The notes under the pieces were generated by a model. That model made no database searches, was not told the DNA's origin, and saw only the letters and a list, made by a program, of their open reading frames with translations. The position numbers and the translations under genes are program-made. This document shows positions 48,792 through 56,942 of a DNA stretch of 64,000 nt, in pieces; within the stretch, counting starts at the first letter, position 1, and each line of letters starts with the position of its first letter. The stretch is from Flavonifractor sp052065355 (GTDB lineage Bacteria > Bacillota > Clostridia > Oscillospirales > Oscillospiraceae): positions 62,001 through 126,000 of the forward strand of contig NZ_JBQHUF010000006.1 of the NCBI RefSeq assembly GCF_052065355.1, given 5' to 3'.

Positions 48792-51431
48792 ATGGAACTG
48801 AAATCTTATCAGAAAAAGGTCATAGCGGACTTGACCCGCTATTTGGAACTGCTGAATGAAACCAAGAATTATGAAGCGGCGTTCCGCTTCTTCTGGCAGG
48901 AAAAAAGCGCGCCCACATTGGGGTACTATCAGGATATTCTGCCCGGTGTCCCCAACCTCTGCTTCAAGGTGCCCACAGGCGGCGGCAAGACCTTTATTGC
49001 CTGCAACGCCATTCGTCCCATTTTTGACGCGCTGCCAGTTACCAAGACAAAGGCGGTGGTATGGCTCGTTCCCTCAGACGCAATCCTTGCGCAGACGTTG
49101 AAAGCCCTCAAAGACACACAGCATCCCTACCGTCAGAAAATTGATGTGGATTTTGGCGGGCGCGTGGAGGTATACACCAAGCAGGAGCTTTTGAACGGGC
49201 AGAACTTCAATCCCACTGCCGTCACCGAACAGCTTTCCATCATGGTGCTGTCCTATGATTCTTTCCGTGGGCGCGGCAAGGAGGGCTTGAAAGCCTATCA
49301 GGAGAACAGCAATCTTGCGGAGTTCGCCAAGGTGCTTGGCAAGCCCGACAGCCCCATTGAAAAGGCGGACGAAACCGCCCTGTTCCAGATTATCAATCAG
49401 CTTAACCCGCTTGTCATTGTGGACGAGAGCCACCACGCCCGGTCTGATCTCAGCCTTGAAATGCTGGAGAACTTCAATCCCTGCTTTGTTCTGGATTTGA
49501 CCGCTACCCCGAAAAAGGAGAGCAACATTATCTCCTATGTGGACGCGGTTCAGTTAAAGACGGAAAACATGGTCAAGCTGCCCGTGATTGTTTACAACCG
49601 GGACAGCCAAACCGATGTGCTGATTGACGCGATCGATCTGCGAAATAAGCTGGAAGAACTCGCCTGTGCGGAATATACAAAAACAGGCAAGTATATTCGC
49701 CCCATCGCTCTGTTCCAGGCGCAGCCGAAAGGCAAGGAGGACGCTACCACTTTTGAAAAGCTGCGGGACAAGCTGGTGGACGCTGGCATCCCGGCAGAGC
49801 AGATTGCCATTCGCACGGCTGATGTGAACGAACTGAAAAATGTGGATTTGATGTCTTCCGATTGCCCTGTTCGCTATATTATCACGGTCAATGCACTGAA
49901 AGAGGGCTGGGATTGTCCCTTTGCCTATATTCTTGCCTCCCTTGCCAACAAGACCAGCCAGGTGGATGTGGAGCAGATTTTGGGGCGCATCCTCCGTCTG
50001 CCCCATACACGCCAGCACACACAATCGGCTTTGAATATGTCCTATGTGCTGACTTCCTCCAACGATTTTAACACTACCGTGCAGCACATCATCAAGGGAT
50101 TGAACAGTGCAGGATTCAGCGACAAGGATTATCGTCTGGCTGAACCTGTGAAGCCCCAGGTCTCGGAGCAGCCCCCAGTGCAGATCGACATTACCGAACT
50201 GCAAGGAGTTTCCGATACGGAAGCCCCTTTGGAGACGGAACAGGACGATTTTGCAGGGCTGGATGGGAAATCCATCGGGGCAGAACTGGAACGCCGCCGG
50301 GAACAGGAAAAATCCGCAGAAATCACCCCGAAAGCCGACAGTATGCTGGATGATGCCAATAAAGCCGGTGAAGCGTACAACAACGCCGTAAAACAGGGGA
50401 AGGATGATCCGCAGATTCAAAATCTTCCTTGGGAGGTGCGGGAACAAGTGGCTACTTTCCGTGTTCGTCCCCAATTCCAGAGTGACCTTGAAACGATCAT
50501 GATCCCGCAGTTTTTCCAAGTGATCCCCGATACCCTGTTTACGGAAGGTACGCTGGAACTGCTGGAAAAAGAACAGCTCGCCGAAGGCTTCACGCTGAAA
50601 GGAAAGGCATACGACATTGATTTTGGCGCTGCCGATGATGAGATTGCAGAGGTCGATGTGCGGGCAAACGAGGGCGGCTTGCCCAAGGTGTTCAAAATGA
50701 CCAGCGCAGAACAGCGGTATTTCAAGGAATATTTCAACAGTCTGCCGCCGGAGAGCCGTGTGCGCCAGTGCAAGGATATGATGTTCAATCAGCTTAATAA
50801 GCTGAACATGGTGGACGCCGCCGAACTGAAATCCTACATAAACCGCATCGTGGACGATATGGACAAGGCACAGATCGCCGCTATGGAGAAGGCTCCGCTG
50901 GGATATGCCAAGAAAATCAAGGAAAAGATTGAATCCCTGCTGGACGCGCATTATCGGGAAGCCTTTGCAAAATGGCTGGAAACCGAACGCATCGTATGCC
51001 AGCCGTCCTATCGGCTGCCGTCAGTTATTCATCCCACGACCAGCACAGACATATACGGCGGTTCTTTGTATGAAGCCGAGGATGGCAACATCAACAAGCT
51101 GGAACAGGATTTGATCATGGAGCTGACCGCCCTTCCGAACATTCGCTGGTGGCACCGCAATCTCTCCCGGCATGGCTTTGCCATCAACGGCTATATCAAG
51201 CACTACCCGGACATTATGATTATGACCCAGAGCGGCAAGGTAATCTTTGCAGAAACCAAGGGCGAGCATCTGAAAAACGATGACAGCCGGGAAAAGATTG
51301 AATTGGGACGCGCGTGGCGGACTGCCGCCGGGAGCCAGTACCGTTATTACATGGTGTTCAGGGATGGAGAAAATCTCCTGCCGGGAGCTGTCAGCATGAG
51401 CCAGTTTGTGGAGACGATAAAGGCACTGTAA
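48792..51431 (+). CDS. res: Type III restriction endonuclease subunit (Res)
   Basis: 879 residues. Res is the helicase-nuclease that cleaves DNA after ATP-driven communication between two unmodified sites. Walker A P-T-G-G-G-K-T (61-67), D-E-S-H (211-214), T-A-T-P (237-240) and Q-I-L-G-R-I-L-R-L-P give the SF2 helicase. The C-terminal PD-ExK site is P-D-I-M-I ... F-A-E-T-K (Asp 807, Glu 821, Lys 823). All motifs are intact, so the system should be active. The ATG at 48792 follows AGAGGT; the upstream extension inside the previous gene is rejected. Confidence 0.95.
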   Translation: MELKSYQKKVIADLTRYLELLNETKNYEAAFRFFWQEKSAPTLGYYQDILPGVPNLCFKVPTGGGKTFIACNAIRPIFDALPVTKTKAVVWLVPSDAILAQTLKALKDTQHPYRQKIDVDFGGRVEVYTKQELLNGQNFNPTAVTEQLSIMVLSYDSFRGRGKEGLKAYQENSNLAEFAKVLGKPDSPIEKADETALFQIINQLNPLVIVDESHHARSDLSLEMLENFNPCFVLDLTATPKKESNIISYVDAVQLKTENMVKLPVIVYNRDSQTDVLIDAIDLRNKLEELACAEYTKTGKYIRPIALFQAQPKGKEDATTFEKLRDKLVDAGIPAEQIAIRTADVNELKNVDLMSSDCPVRYIITVNALKEGWDCPFAYILASLANKTSQVDVEQILGRILRLPHTRQHTQSALNMSYVLTSSNDFNTTVQHIIKGLNSAGFSDKDYRLAEPVKPQVSEQPPVQIDITELQGVSDTEAPLETEQDDFAGLDGKSIGAELERRREQEKSAEITPKADSMLDDANKAGEAYNNAVKQGKDDPQIQNLPWEVREQVATFRVRPQFQSDLETIMIPQFFQVIPDTLFTEGTLELLEKEQLAEGFTLKGKAYDIDFGAADDEIAEVDVRANEGGLPKVFKMTSAEQRYFKEYFNSLPPESRVRQCKDMMFNQLNKLNMVDAAELKSYINRIVDDMDKAQIAAMEKAPLGYAKKIKEKIESLLDAHYREAFAKWLETERIVCQPSYRLPSVIHPTTSTDIYGGSLYEAEDGNINKLEQDLIMELTALPNIRWWHRNLSRHGFAINGYIKHYPDIMIMTQSGKVIFAETKGEHLKNDDSREKIELGRAWRTAAGSQYRYYMVFRDGENLLPGAVSMSQFVETIKAL

Positions 51432-51454
51432 GTGTAAAAATTCATACGGATTCA

Positions 51455-51488
51455 GGCAGCAGGAGTGATTCTGCTGCCTTTTTCTTTG
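51455..51488 (+). terminator. Terminator of the defence operon
   Basis: AGGCAGCAG pairs with CTGCTGCCT (8-base loop), then TTTTTCTTT. Confidence 0.85.
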
Positions 51489-51589
51489 GATGGCTATTCC
51501 GCTGGCTATGGTCTGCGGATTGTCATAATTTTCAAAAAGGAGCGTGGTAGTAATGAAATTGGAAACCGTTCAAAGGAGGTGGTGCGCCG

Positions 51590-51652
51590 ATGCAAAGCAG
51601 AAAACGCAGACGGATTCTGATGCAGGAGGCGGAATATGGCAAAACCGCTTGA
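51590..51652 (+). CDS. Possible 20-residue leader peptide coupled to the second recombinase
   Basis: An ATG with a very strong AAAGGAGGT eight bases upstream starts a basic 20-residue peptide (M-Q-S-R-K-R-R-R-I-L...). Its stop overlaps the start of the recombinase by 17 bases. This may serve translational coupling. A 37-codon alternative frame begins near 51553. Confidence 0.35.
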   Translation: MQSRKRRRILMQEAEYGKTA

Positions 51653-52838
51653 CCCCAAAGCGATAGAGGCAGAGCGGCAAACCAGCAGCCGAGCTGAACG
51701 CCGGGAACAGAAACGCAGCCAGATGCAGGACGAGATTTCTTATAACCAGCGTGGAAATGGTGTTATTATTATTCCACCGCAGAAACGGCGGGAACTTGCA
51801 GATGAGCCGCCCAAACTCCGTGTTGCGGCGTATTGCCGCGTCAGCACACAGGAGGAACAGCAGGTCGGCAGCTTTGATATGCAGATTCACCATTTTACCA
51901 AGAGGATTGAGGCAAATCCGCAATGGGAGCTGGTTGAGATTTATCAAGACGAGGGCATCAGCGCAACTACCGTTGAAAAACGTCTTGGCTTTCAGAAAAT
52001 GATTGCCGACGCAGTTGACGGGAAGATTGACCTGATTCTCACCAAAAGCATCAGTCGTTTTGGTAGAAATATCGTGGATATTCTGGACAATCTGCGAACG
52101 CTTTCTGCGCTGAACCCGCCCGTTTCCGTTGAGTTTGAGACAGAAGGAATCACCTATACCGGCGATGGGCGGAATAATCTGCTGATCTCATTGCTGGCAG
52201 CCTTGGCTGAAATGGAGTCCCAGCAAAAGAGCGAGGCAATTAAGGCTGGTATCCGCTGGCGCATGGCGGAGGGCATCTACAAGTTCTCCGTTCAGAACAC
52301 GCTTGGCTTCTATCGTGATCATTTCGGGCGGCTTGTCATTGAGCCGACCGAGGCAAGAATTGTTGAGTACATCTATGAAAGCTGCTTGGAGGGCGCAACA
52401 CCAGCGGAAATAGCCGCTGCCCTGACAGAGCAGGGAATCAAATCTCCCATGGGAAATGATCTCTGGTCTGCCGGTACTGTCCGCAGCATCCTCCGAAATG
52501 AGAAATACTGCGGTGATGCCTTGATGCAGAAAACTTATACCAAAGATTTCCGCACACATAAATCAGTGAAAAACACTGATCTGAATATGTATTTCAAGGA
52601 AAATCACCATACAGCTATTGTTAAAAAAGAGGATTGGATAAAGGTACAAAAACTGCTGTCGGAGCGGCACAGCACGGCAAAACGGGCTACATTGCGCCGT
52701 CTAAGCAATCACTTTGTCGCATACCGCGTGAAAGATGGTCTTTTCAAGGGCTATCTGATCATGGACTCCCGATGGTCTTTTATGGAACGTCAGGAGTTTA
52801 TGAAAATCGTGGATGAGGCGCAAAACACAATGAAATGA
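51636..52838 (+). CDS. Second serine recombinase, without zinc ribbon
   Basis: 400 residues: a basic N-terminal extension (about 65 residues), then A-A-Y-C-R-V-S-T (catalytic Ser), L-T-K-S-I-S-R-F-G-R-N and the recombinase domain. It stops where other family members have the Cys4 zinc ribbon and long coiled coil. It could be a helper or a shortened recombinase with its own target. Located at the end of the element opposite to the large recombinase. GGAGG precedes the ATG. Confidence 0.88.
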   Translation: MAKPLDPKAIEAERQTSSRAERREQKRSQMQDEISYNQRGNGVIIIPPQKRRELADEPPKLRVAAYCRVSTQEEQQVGSFDMQIHHFTKRIEANPQWELVEIYQDEGISATTVEKRLGFQKMIADAVDGKIDLILTKSISRFGRNIVDILDNLRTLSALNPPVSVEFETEGITYTGDGRNNLLISLLAALAEMESQQKSEAIKAGIRWRMAEGIYKFSVQNTLGFYRDHFGRLVIEPTEARIVEYIYESCLEGATPAEIAAALTEQGIKSPMGNDLWSAGTVRSILRNEKYCGDALMQKTYTKDFRTHKSVKNTDLNMYFKENHHTAIVKKEDWIKVQKLLSERHSTAKRATLRRLSNHFVAYRVKDGLFKGYLIMDSRWSFMERQEFMKIVDEAQNTMK

Positions 52839-52851
52839 AAGGATTTTTACT

Positions 52852-53283
52852 ATGAACTTTGATTTTTCCGCTTTGAACTTTGAAACCATTGATTCCAACA
52901 TCAACGCCTACCCTGATATGTTCCTGAACCAGAATGGCGTGACCTTCACCAAGAAGGTGCTTGAGGACTTGGGTTATCCCGCCTATGTCCTGTGCCTAAT
53001 GGATGCAAAGGCGAAGGTGTTTGCGATCCGTATGTGCAAGAGCAACGAGCCGAAGGGATTTAAGTTCTCCAAGCCGAAGGGAGAACAGAAGGGTGTCGTA
53101 ACAATTTCCAACAAGAACCTGCTTGACCCACTGCGGGCTGTTACGGGTGAGGACTATATTCCCGGAAAGCGGTATAGGGTGCGTGGCTTCTGGGTTGCTG
53201 ACGCAAAAACCATGTGTTTTGATCTGAACGAAGGTGTTCAGGAAGATTTTCGCCCTGTTACGCCGAGCAATGACGCAGAATAA
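52852..53283 (+). CDS. Hypothetical protein linked to the second recombinase
   Basis: 143 residues, alpha/beta, no recognised motif. It follows the recombinase by 13 bases in the same direction with AAAGGA upstream, so they are co-expressed. A C-terminal segment F-W-V-A-D-A-K-T-M-C-F-D-L looks like a conserved beta hairpin. Function unknown. Confidence 0.72.
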   Translation: MNFDFSALNFETIDSNINAYPDMFLNQNGVTFTKKVLEDLGYPAYVLCLMDAKAKVFAIRMCKSNEPKGFKFSKPKGEQKGVVTISNKNLLDPLRAVTGEDYIPGKRYRVRGFWVADAKTMCFDLNEGVQEDFRPVTPSNDAE

Positions 53284-53884
53284 CCCCTGATACTCAGGGA
53301 GAAAAGGGAGAGCCAAAGAGCGGCGGCAAGCCACCTGAGCGAGAAAGCCACCTCTCCCTTTTCTCCCTCGCTGCGGCTATGGAAACCGTGGAAAACCGAA
53401 AAAACGGGTTACATACCGTTCCCACAGCCTGCGCTCACCCTCTTTTTTCTTTCTGGATTTCTCCCTATACAGAGAAAGTGTTCATTTTTGTTCCGAGAAC
53501 GTACAGTTACCGTGATAGGTAGAGCACAGTATGTCAACACGGCATAGAAAAACAAATGGCACACAGGAGGGATTATCCTCCAAAAAAAGCCCCGAGACGC
53601 AACAAAAAGAAGCCCAGCACGCGCCGTTTGACGTGATGCTGGGCTTCTTCTCATTACAGCGATTTCAGCGGGTAAAACAATGCTCTGTTCGCAAGAAGCA
53701 CTTTCGCATTTTGCCAAATGGTGTAAAAATGCTCTATGCCGTAAAATTCCACATCCAAACGCGTACCGTATACGCTCTGCCGTGCTTTGCTTTCTGATGT
53801 GCTTTTTTCATGCAGGGAGAAAGGATTTCACTGTTCTCACTATCTCCGGTTTTAATAAGGCATTTTTACTGCCTCACAGTGACT
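53284..53884. other. Noncoding right part of the element with large inverted repeats
   Basis: A perfect 17-bp inverted repeat AGGGAGAAAAGGGAGAG (53296-53312 and 53352-53368) encloses a 39-base loop. A second stem, AAGAAGCCCAGCA (53607-53619 and 53637-53649), ends in TTCTTC. Open frames here, such as 88 codons at 53531-53797, have no credible protein features. The first structure may be a terminator for the recombinase genes or a structured RNA. Confidence 0.5.
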
Positions 53885-55507
53885 TTACTCAGCAATTAAG
53901 CCGAAATGCCGCAGAGCATCCTTAATTGCCTCGACCTTTTCAGGCGGGCATGGATGATACTCATGCTTCCTCTGCTCCACAGCGTTCGGCGCTTTGTGCA
54001 TATCCAATCCGACCATGCGCTTGACCTCTGCAATATATGCAGTATGGACTTTGAAGCCGTACTTTTCCTGCACATATTCCTGAATACGCTTATAGGTCGG
54101 ATGCTCCTTGACCTCGCCGGTTTCCACTTCCATTCTGACTTCAACCGTCAGTGGATTTGTTTCCCGTGACAAGAGGACCACCGTCTCCACATGGGCGGTG
54201 CGGGGGAACAGGTCCGCCGCTGCCGCCCGAGTGAGTTTGTAGCCATGCTGGGCAAAGCGCTTCACGTCCCGGCCCAGTGTGCCCGGATCGCAGGAGACGT
54301 ATACCACCCGCTTGGGGGCCATGGCGGCGATGGTGTCCACCACGTCCTCCGCCAGTCCCTTCCGGGGCGGGTCTACGCACACCACGGCGGGGCGTATGCC
54401 CTCCGTGGCCAGCCGGCGGGCGGCCTCCCCTGCGTCGCCGCAGAGGAACCGGGCGTTGGTCACCCCGTTCCGCCGGGCGTTTTCCACCGCGTCGTCCACC
54501 GCCTGGGGGACCACCTCGGCGCCCCACACCATGCCAGCCTGCCGGGCCAGCACCAGAGAAATGGTGCCGATGCCGCAGTACAGGTCCAGGGCGGTGTCCT
54601 CCTTGGTGAGCTGGGCGAACTCCAGGGCCTTGCTGTACAGCACCTCCGCCTGGTCGGGGTTGACCTGGTAGAAGGAGGGTACCGAGAGTTGAAAGGTATA
54701 ACCGCACAGCTGGTCGGACAGGAAGTCCTGTCCCCACAGGGTGCGGTAGTGCTCCCCTAGGATCACATTGCTGTGGCTCTCATTGACCCCCAGCACCACG
54801 CCGATGAGGTTGGGCTCTACGGAGCGGAGGGCGGACACCAGTTCATGCTCCCTGGGGATCCCCCTGCCGTTGACCAGCAGGCAGCACAGGCTCTCCCCAC
54901 GGCGATTGGTGCGCACATAAAGGTGACGCACCAGCCCCAGGCGGCTCTTTTCGTCGTAGGCGGGGATGCTCCATGCGGTCATCCACTCCTTCACCGCCTG
55001 CCGCAGCCGGGCGGCGGCCTCACTTTGGAGCAGGCAGTCGGGTACGTCCACCACCTTGTGGGTGCGCAGCTGGTAAAAGCCGATGCGGGGACCCCGGGAC
55101 ACGGGGAACTGGGCCTTGTTCCGGTAGCGCTCCACCTTGGGAGAGCCAAGCACCGGGGGCAGGTCCAGATTCTCCACCCCGCCCAGCCGGGTCAGGGCGT
55201 CATATACCCGAGCATGCTTGGCCTCCAGCTCCTGGGCGTAGTCCATATGCCGGAACTGGCAGCCTCCGCACCGGGCATAGTGGGGGCAATCGGGGGCGAC
55301 ACGGGAGGGAGAGGGCGTAATGACCTCCACCACCTTGCCCCACAGGGCGCTGCGGCCCACGTGGGTGAGGCGCACATCGCATACCTCACCCCGGATGCCG
55401 CCCTGGACAAAGACCACCATGCCGTCCAGACGGGCCACGCCGGAGCCGTCGCTGGCGTAGCCCTCGATGGTCAGACGGTGGATTTGCTGTTCAGCGGGCT
55501 TAACCAC
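53885..55507 (-). CDS. rlmD: 23S rRNA (uracil-C5)-methyltransferase RlmD/RumA with element-encoded tail
   Basis: 540 residues. An N-terminal TRAM domain, the Fe-S cysteines in C-P-H-Y-A-R-C-G-G-C-Q, the SAM-binding L-D-L-Y-C-G-I-G-T and catalytic S-C-D-P-G-T identify the TrmA/RlmD family, which makes m5U in 23S rRNA. The core ends with H-V-E-T-V-V-L-L-S-R at residues 439-448. The last 92 residues (449-540) are encoded by the mobile element and form a separate small domain (Y-K-R-I-Q-E-Y-V-Q-E-K-Y-G-F-K-V-H). The gene overlaps the upstream lipoprotein gene by 8 bases. The enzyme is probably active with the new tail. Confidence 0.93.
   Translation of the reverse strand: MVKPAEQQIHRLTIEGYASDGSGVARLDGMVVFVQGGIRGEVCDVRLTHVGRSALWGKVVEVITPSPSRVAPDCPHYARCGGCQFRHMDYAQELEAKHARVYDALTRLGGVENLDLPPVLGSPKVERYRNKAQFPVSRGPRIGFYQLRTHKVVDVPDCLLQSEAAARLRQAVKEWMTAWSIPAYDEKSRLGLVRHLYVRTNRRGESLCCLLVNGRGIPREHELVSALRSVEPNLIGVVLGVNESHSNVILGEHYRTLWGQDFLSDQLCGYTFQLSVPSFYQVNPDQAEVLYSKALEFAQLTKEDTALDLYCGIGTISLVLARQAGMVWGAEVVPQAVDDAVENARRNGVTNARFLCGDAGEAARRLATEGIRPAVVCVDPPRKGLAEDVVDTIAAMAPKRVVYVSCDPGTLGRDVKRFAQHGYKLTRAAAADLFPRTAHVETVVLLSRETNPLTVEVRMEVETGEVKEHPTYKRIQEYVQEKYGFKVHTAYIAEVKRMVGLDMHKAPNAVEQRKHEYHPCPPEKVEAIKDALRHFGLIAE
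54170..54190 (-). other. Attachment junction, rlmD side
   Basis: GTGGAGACGGTGGTCCTCTTG encodes V-E-T-V-V-L-L, the conserved end of the RlmD catalytic core. Right of it the DNA is chromosomal; left of it composition and coding content change to those of the element. Confidence 0.6.
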
Positions 55508-56312
55508 GCAGGCTCACATCCTTCATACTGTCGTAGGACAGGGTGACTTCCACCGGGCTGTGGAGGCCGGGCAGGTCGTTGCCCTGGATCCAGAAGGTAT
55601 ATCCATCCTGGGTGAGGCAGAAGTTCTCCGGCTGATAAACGGCGATGAGCTGGGCCTCGGTAAACTGACCGGCCACGATCTCATCCTGCTTCAGGAAGGC
55701 GGCCACCACCCGGTCCTGGACCTTGTCGGCGTCGGAGAACAGGTCGGCGAAGCCCAGCTTGATGCCGGTCTGGGCGTCAAACTGCTCGGCCACCGTAAAG
55801 GTGCTGGGGTAAGGCATGCCGCCGGTGACGTTCCAGGTCCGGCGGATGCTGTACACCATGCTGTCGGCGTAGGTCACCTCATAGTTCATCTTTTCCGCCG
55901 TGGCGGTAAAGGTATAGCCGGCGGCCTTGGACACCTCATAGTCGGAGACGGCGGTCTCGTAGTTGTCCTCCGCACCGGTGAGCAGGGCGGAGCCCTCCTT
56001 CTTGTACCAGTCGTTGATGGCGGTGCCGGCGGGGCAGGCGTCGGTATTCTGTACCATGGGCAGGATGTACTCCACCGACAGCACTGTGGTGCCGTCCCCG
56101 GCGGTAAAGGTGCGGGCAAAGGTCTGCTCGGTCCACACGGGCAGTTCGACGGGGGTGGGGGTGGGAGTAGGCTCCGCAGAGGGGGTAGGCTCAGCGGAGG
56201 GCGTGGGCTCGGCAGAAGGGGAGCCGGACGGCGTCGGGTCATTCTTGGAGCAGGCGCTGAGACTGAGGATCAGCAGCCCGGCCAACAGCCCGGCCAGTAT
56301 ACGCTTTTTCAT
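55500..56312 (-). CDS. DUF3298-type lipoprotein
   Basis: 270 residues: signal with lipobox L-S-L-S-A-C (Cys about 21), a spacer with three S-A-E-P-T-P repeats and P-T-P-T-P, then an extracellular DUF4163/DUF3298-like domain (Q-F-D-A-Q-T-G-I-K-L-G-F-A-D-L-F). This domain also forms the sensor part of RsiV, which binds lysozyme. The ATG at 56312 gives the signal peptide M-K-K-R-I-L; the open frame extends 23 codons more without a signal-like start. The rlmD gene overlaps it. Confidence 0.82.
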   Translation of the reverse strand: MKKRILAGLLAGLLILSLSACSKNDPTPSGSPSAEPTPSAEPTPSAEPTPTPTPVELPVWTEQTFARTFTAGDGTTVLSVEYILPMVQNTDACPAGTAINDWYKKEGSALLTGAEDNYETAVSDYEVSKAAGYTFTATAEKMNYEVTYADSMVYSIRRTWNVTGGMPYPSTFTVAEQFDAQTGIKLGFADLFSDADKVQDRVVAAFLKQDEIVAGQFTEAQLIAVYQPENFCLTQDGYTFWIQGNDLPGLHSPVEVTLSYDSMKDVSLRG

Positions 56313-56460
56313 ACAAAACTCCTTTTCATGGGGCGGAATGGAAGGCCGGAGCATACCCGGCCTGTGTCTCCATTTTAACATCGGACAGCCAGGCCGTAAA
56401 TGGAAAAACGGAAATTGTAAGGATTTGTGATGATTTGTTCCCCTTCAGACCCATAAAAAG

Positions 56461-56486
56461 GCCCCCGGCGCACAAGCGCCGGGGGC
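56461..56486 (-). terminator. Terminator of the nhaC operon
   Basis: GCCCCCGGCGC and complement with loop ACAA; on the minus strand a T5 run follows. Confidence 0.9.
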
Positions 56487-56500
56487 GTTGTTTCGTTCCG

Positions 56501-56914
56501 TCAGGAGCCGGCCACACGGCCCAGCTGAATGGCGGGATTGCGCTTTTTGGCCAGGTCCAGCACGGCCTGGGCGTCCTTCGCCGAGAAGACGAACAGGCGG
56601 GTGGCCACGTCCTTGCCGATATGGAGGGCCACGTCAGGCATAGCCCGCTTCCGGTCCACATGGATGGTAGTGACCTCCTCCCACCGCCACAGGTTGTGGG
56701 AGACCTTGCCGAACAGGGTGTACTGAATGTCCACACCTTCATCGGAGACCAGGTGCTCCTTGCTGAAGAAGCAGGCCAGAATTACCAGCAGGCCGATGGG
56801 CACATAGAGGTACTGCTGCAGTATGATCTCATAGACCACAATGCCCGCCGCCAGGATGGCGGCAACTGGTTTGACCCACTTGGCCCGGGCCTTCTGGATT
56901 CCTTTGATGGGCAT
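56501..56914 (-). CDS. Small membrane protein with PH-like C-terminal domain
   Basis: 137 residues: two hydrophobic helices (about residues 15-48), then a beta-rich domain (V-D-I-Q-Y-T-L-F-G-K-V-S-H-N-L-W-R-W-E-E-V-T) like bacterial PH/YcxB domains. It follows nhaC by 28 bases. Function unknown; it could be a transporter accessory. Confidence 0.65.
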   Translation of the reverse strand: MPIKGIQKARAKWVKPVAAILAAGIVVYEIILQQYLYVPIGLLVILACFFSKEHLVSDEGVDIQYTLFGKVSHNLWRWEEVTTIHVDRKRAMPDVALHIGKDVATRLFVFSAKDAQAVLDLAKKRNPAIQLGRVAGS

Positions 56915-56942
56915 GGTTCACACCTTCTTTGCCGGGATAGGA

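Larger units (their letters stand above)
40015..54190. mobile_element. 14-kb integrative element in the 3' end of rlmD, carrying type III R-M and a PARIS-like gene
   Basis: The left end is the 3' end of a large serine recombinase, the right end lies in rlmD. At both junctions the minus strand encodes V-E-[S/T]-V-V-L-L in the same frame (40015-40035 and 54170-54190). Inside are an XRE regulator, DnaC-like loader, replication initiator, MobC, a defence operon and a second recombinase, all of lower GC and different codon use than the neighbours. Transfer genes are absent, so the element is integrative and perhaps mobilisable in trans at best. Confidence 0.85.

Noticed and set aside
53531..53797. 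88-codon plus-strand frame in the right part of the element
   Set aside because: It runs through a terminator-like stem and has no domain or convincing start.
56145..56215. Second short tandem repeat
   Set aside because: It encodes the S-A-E-P-T-P spacer of a lipoprotein.
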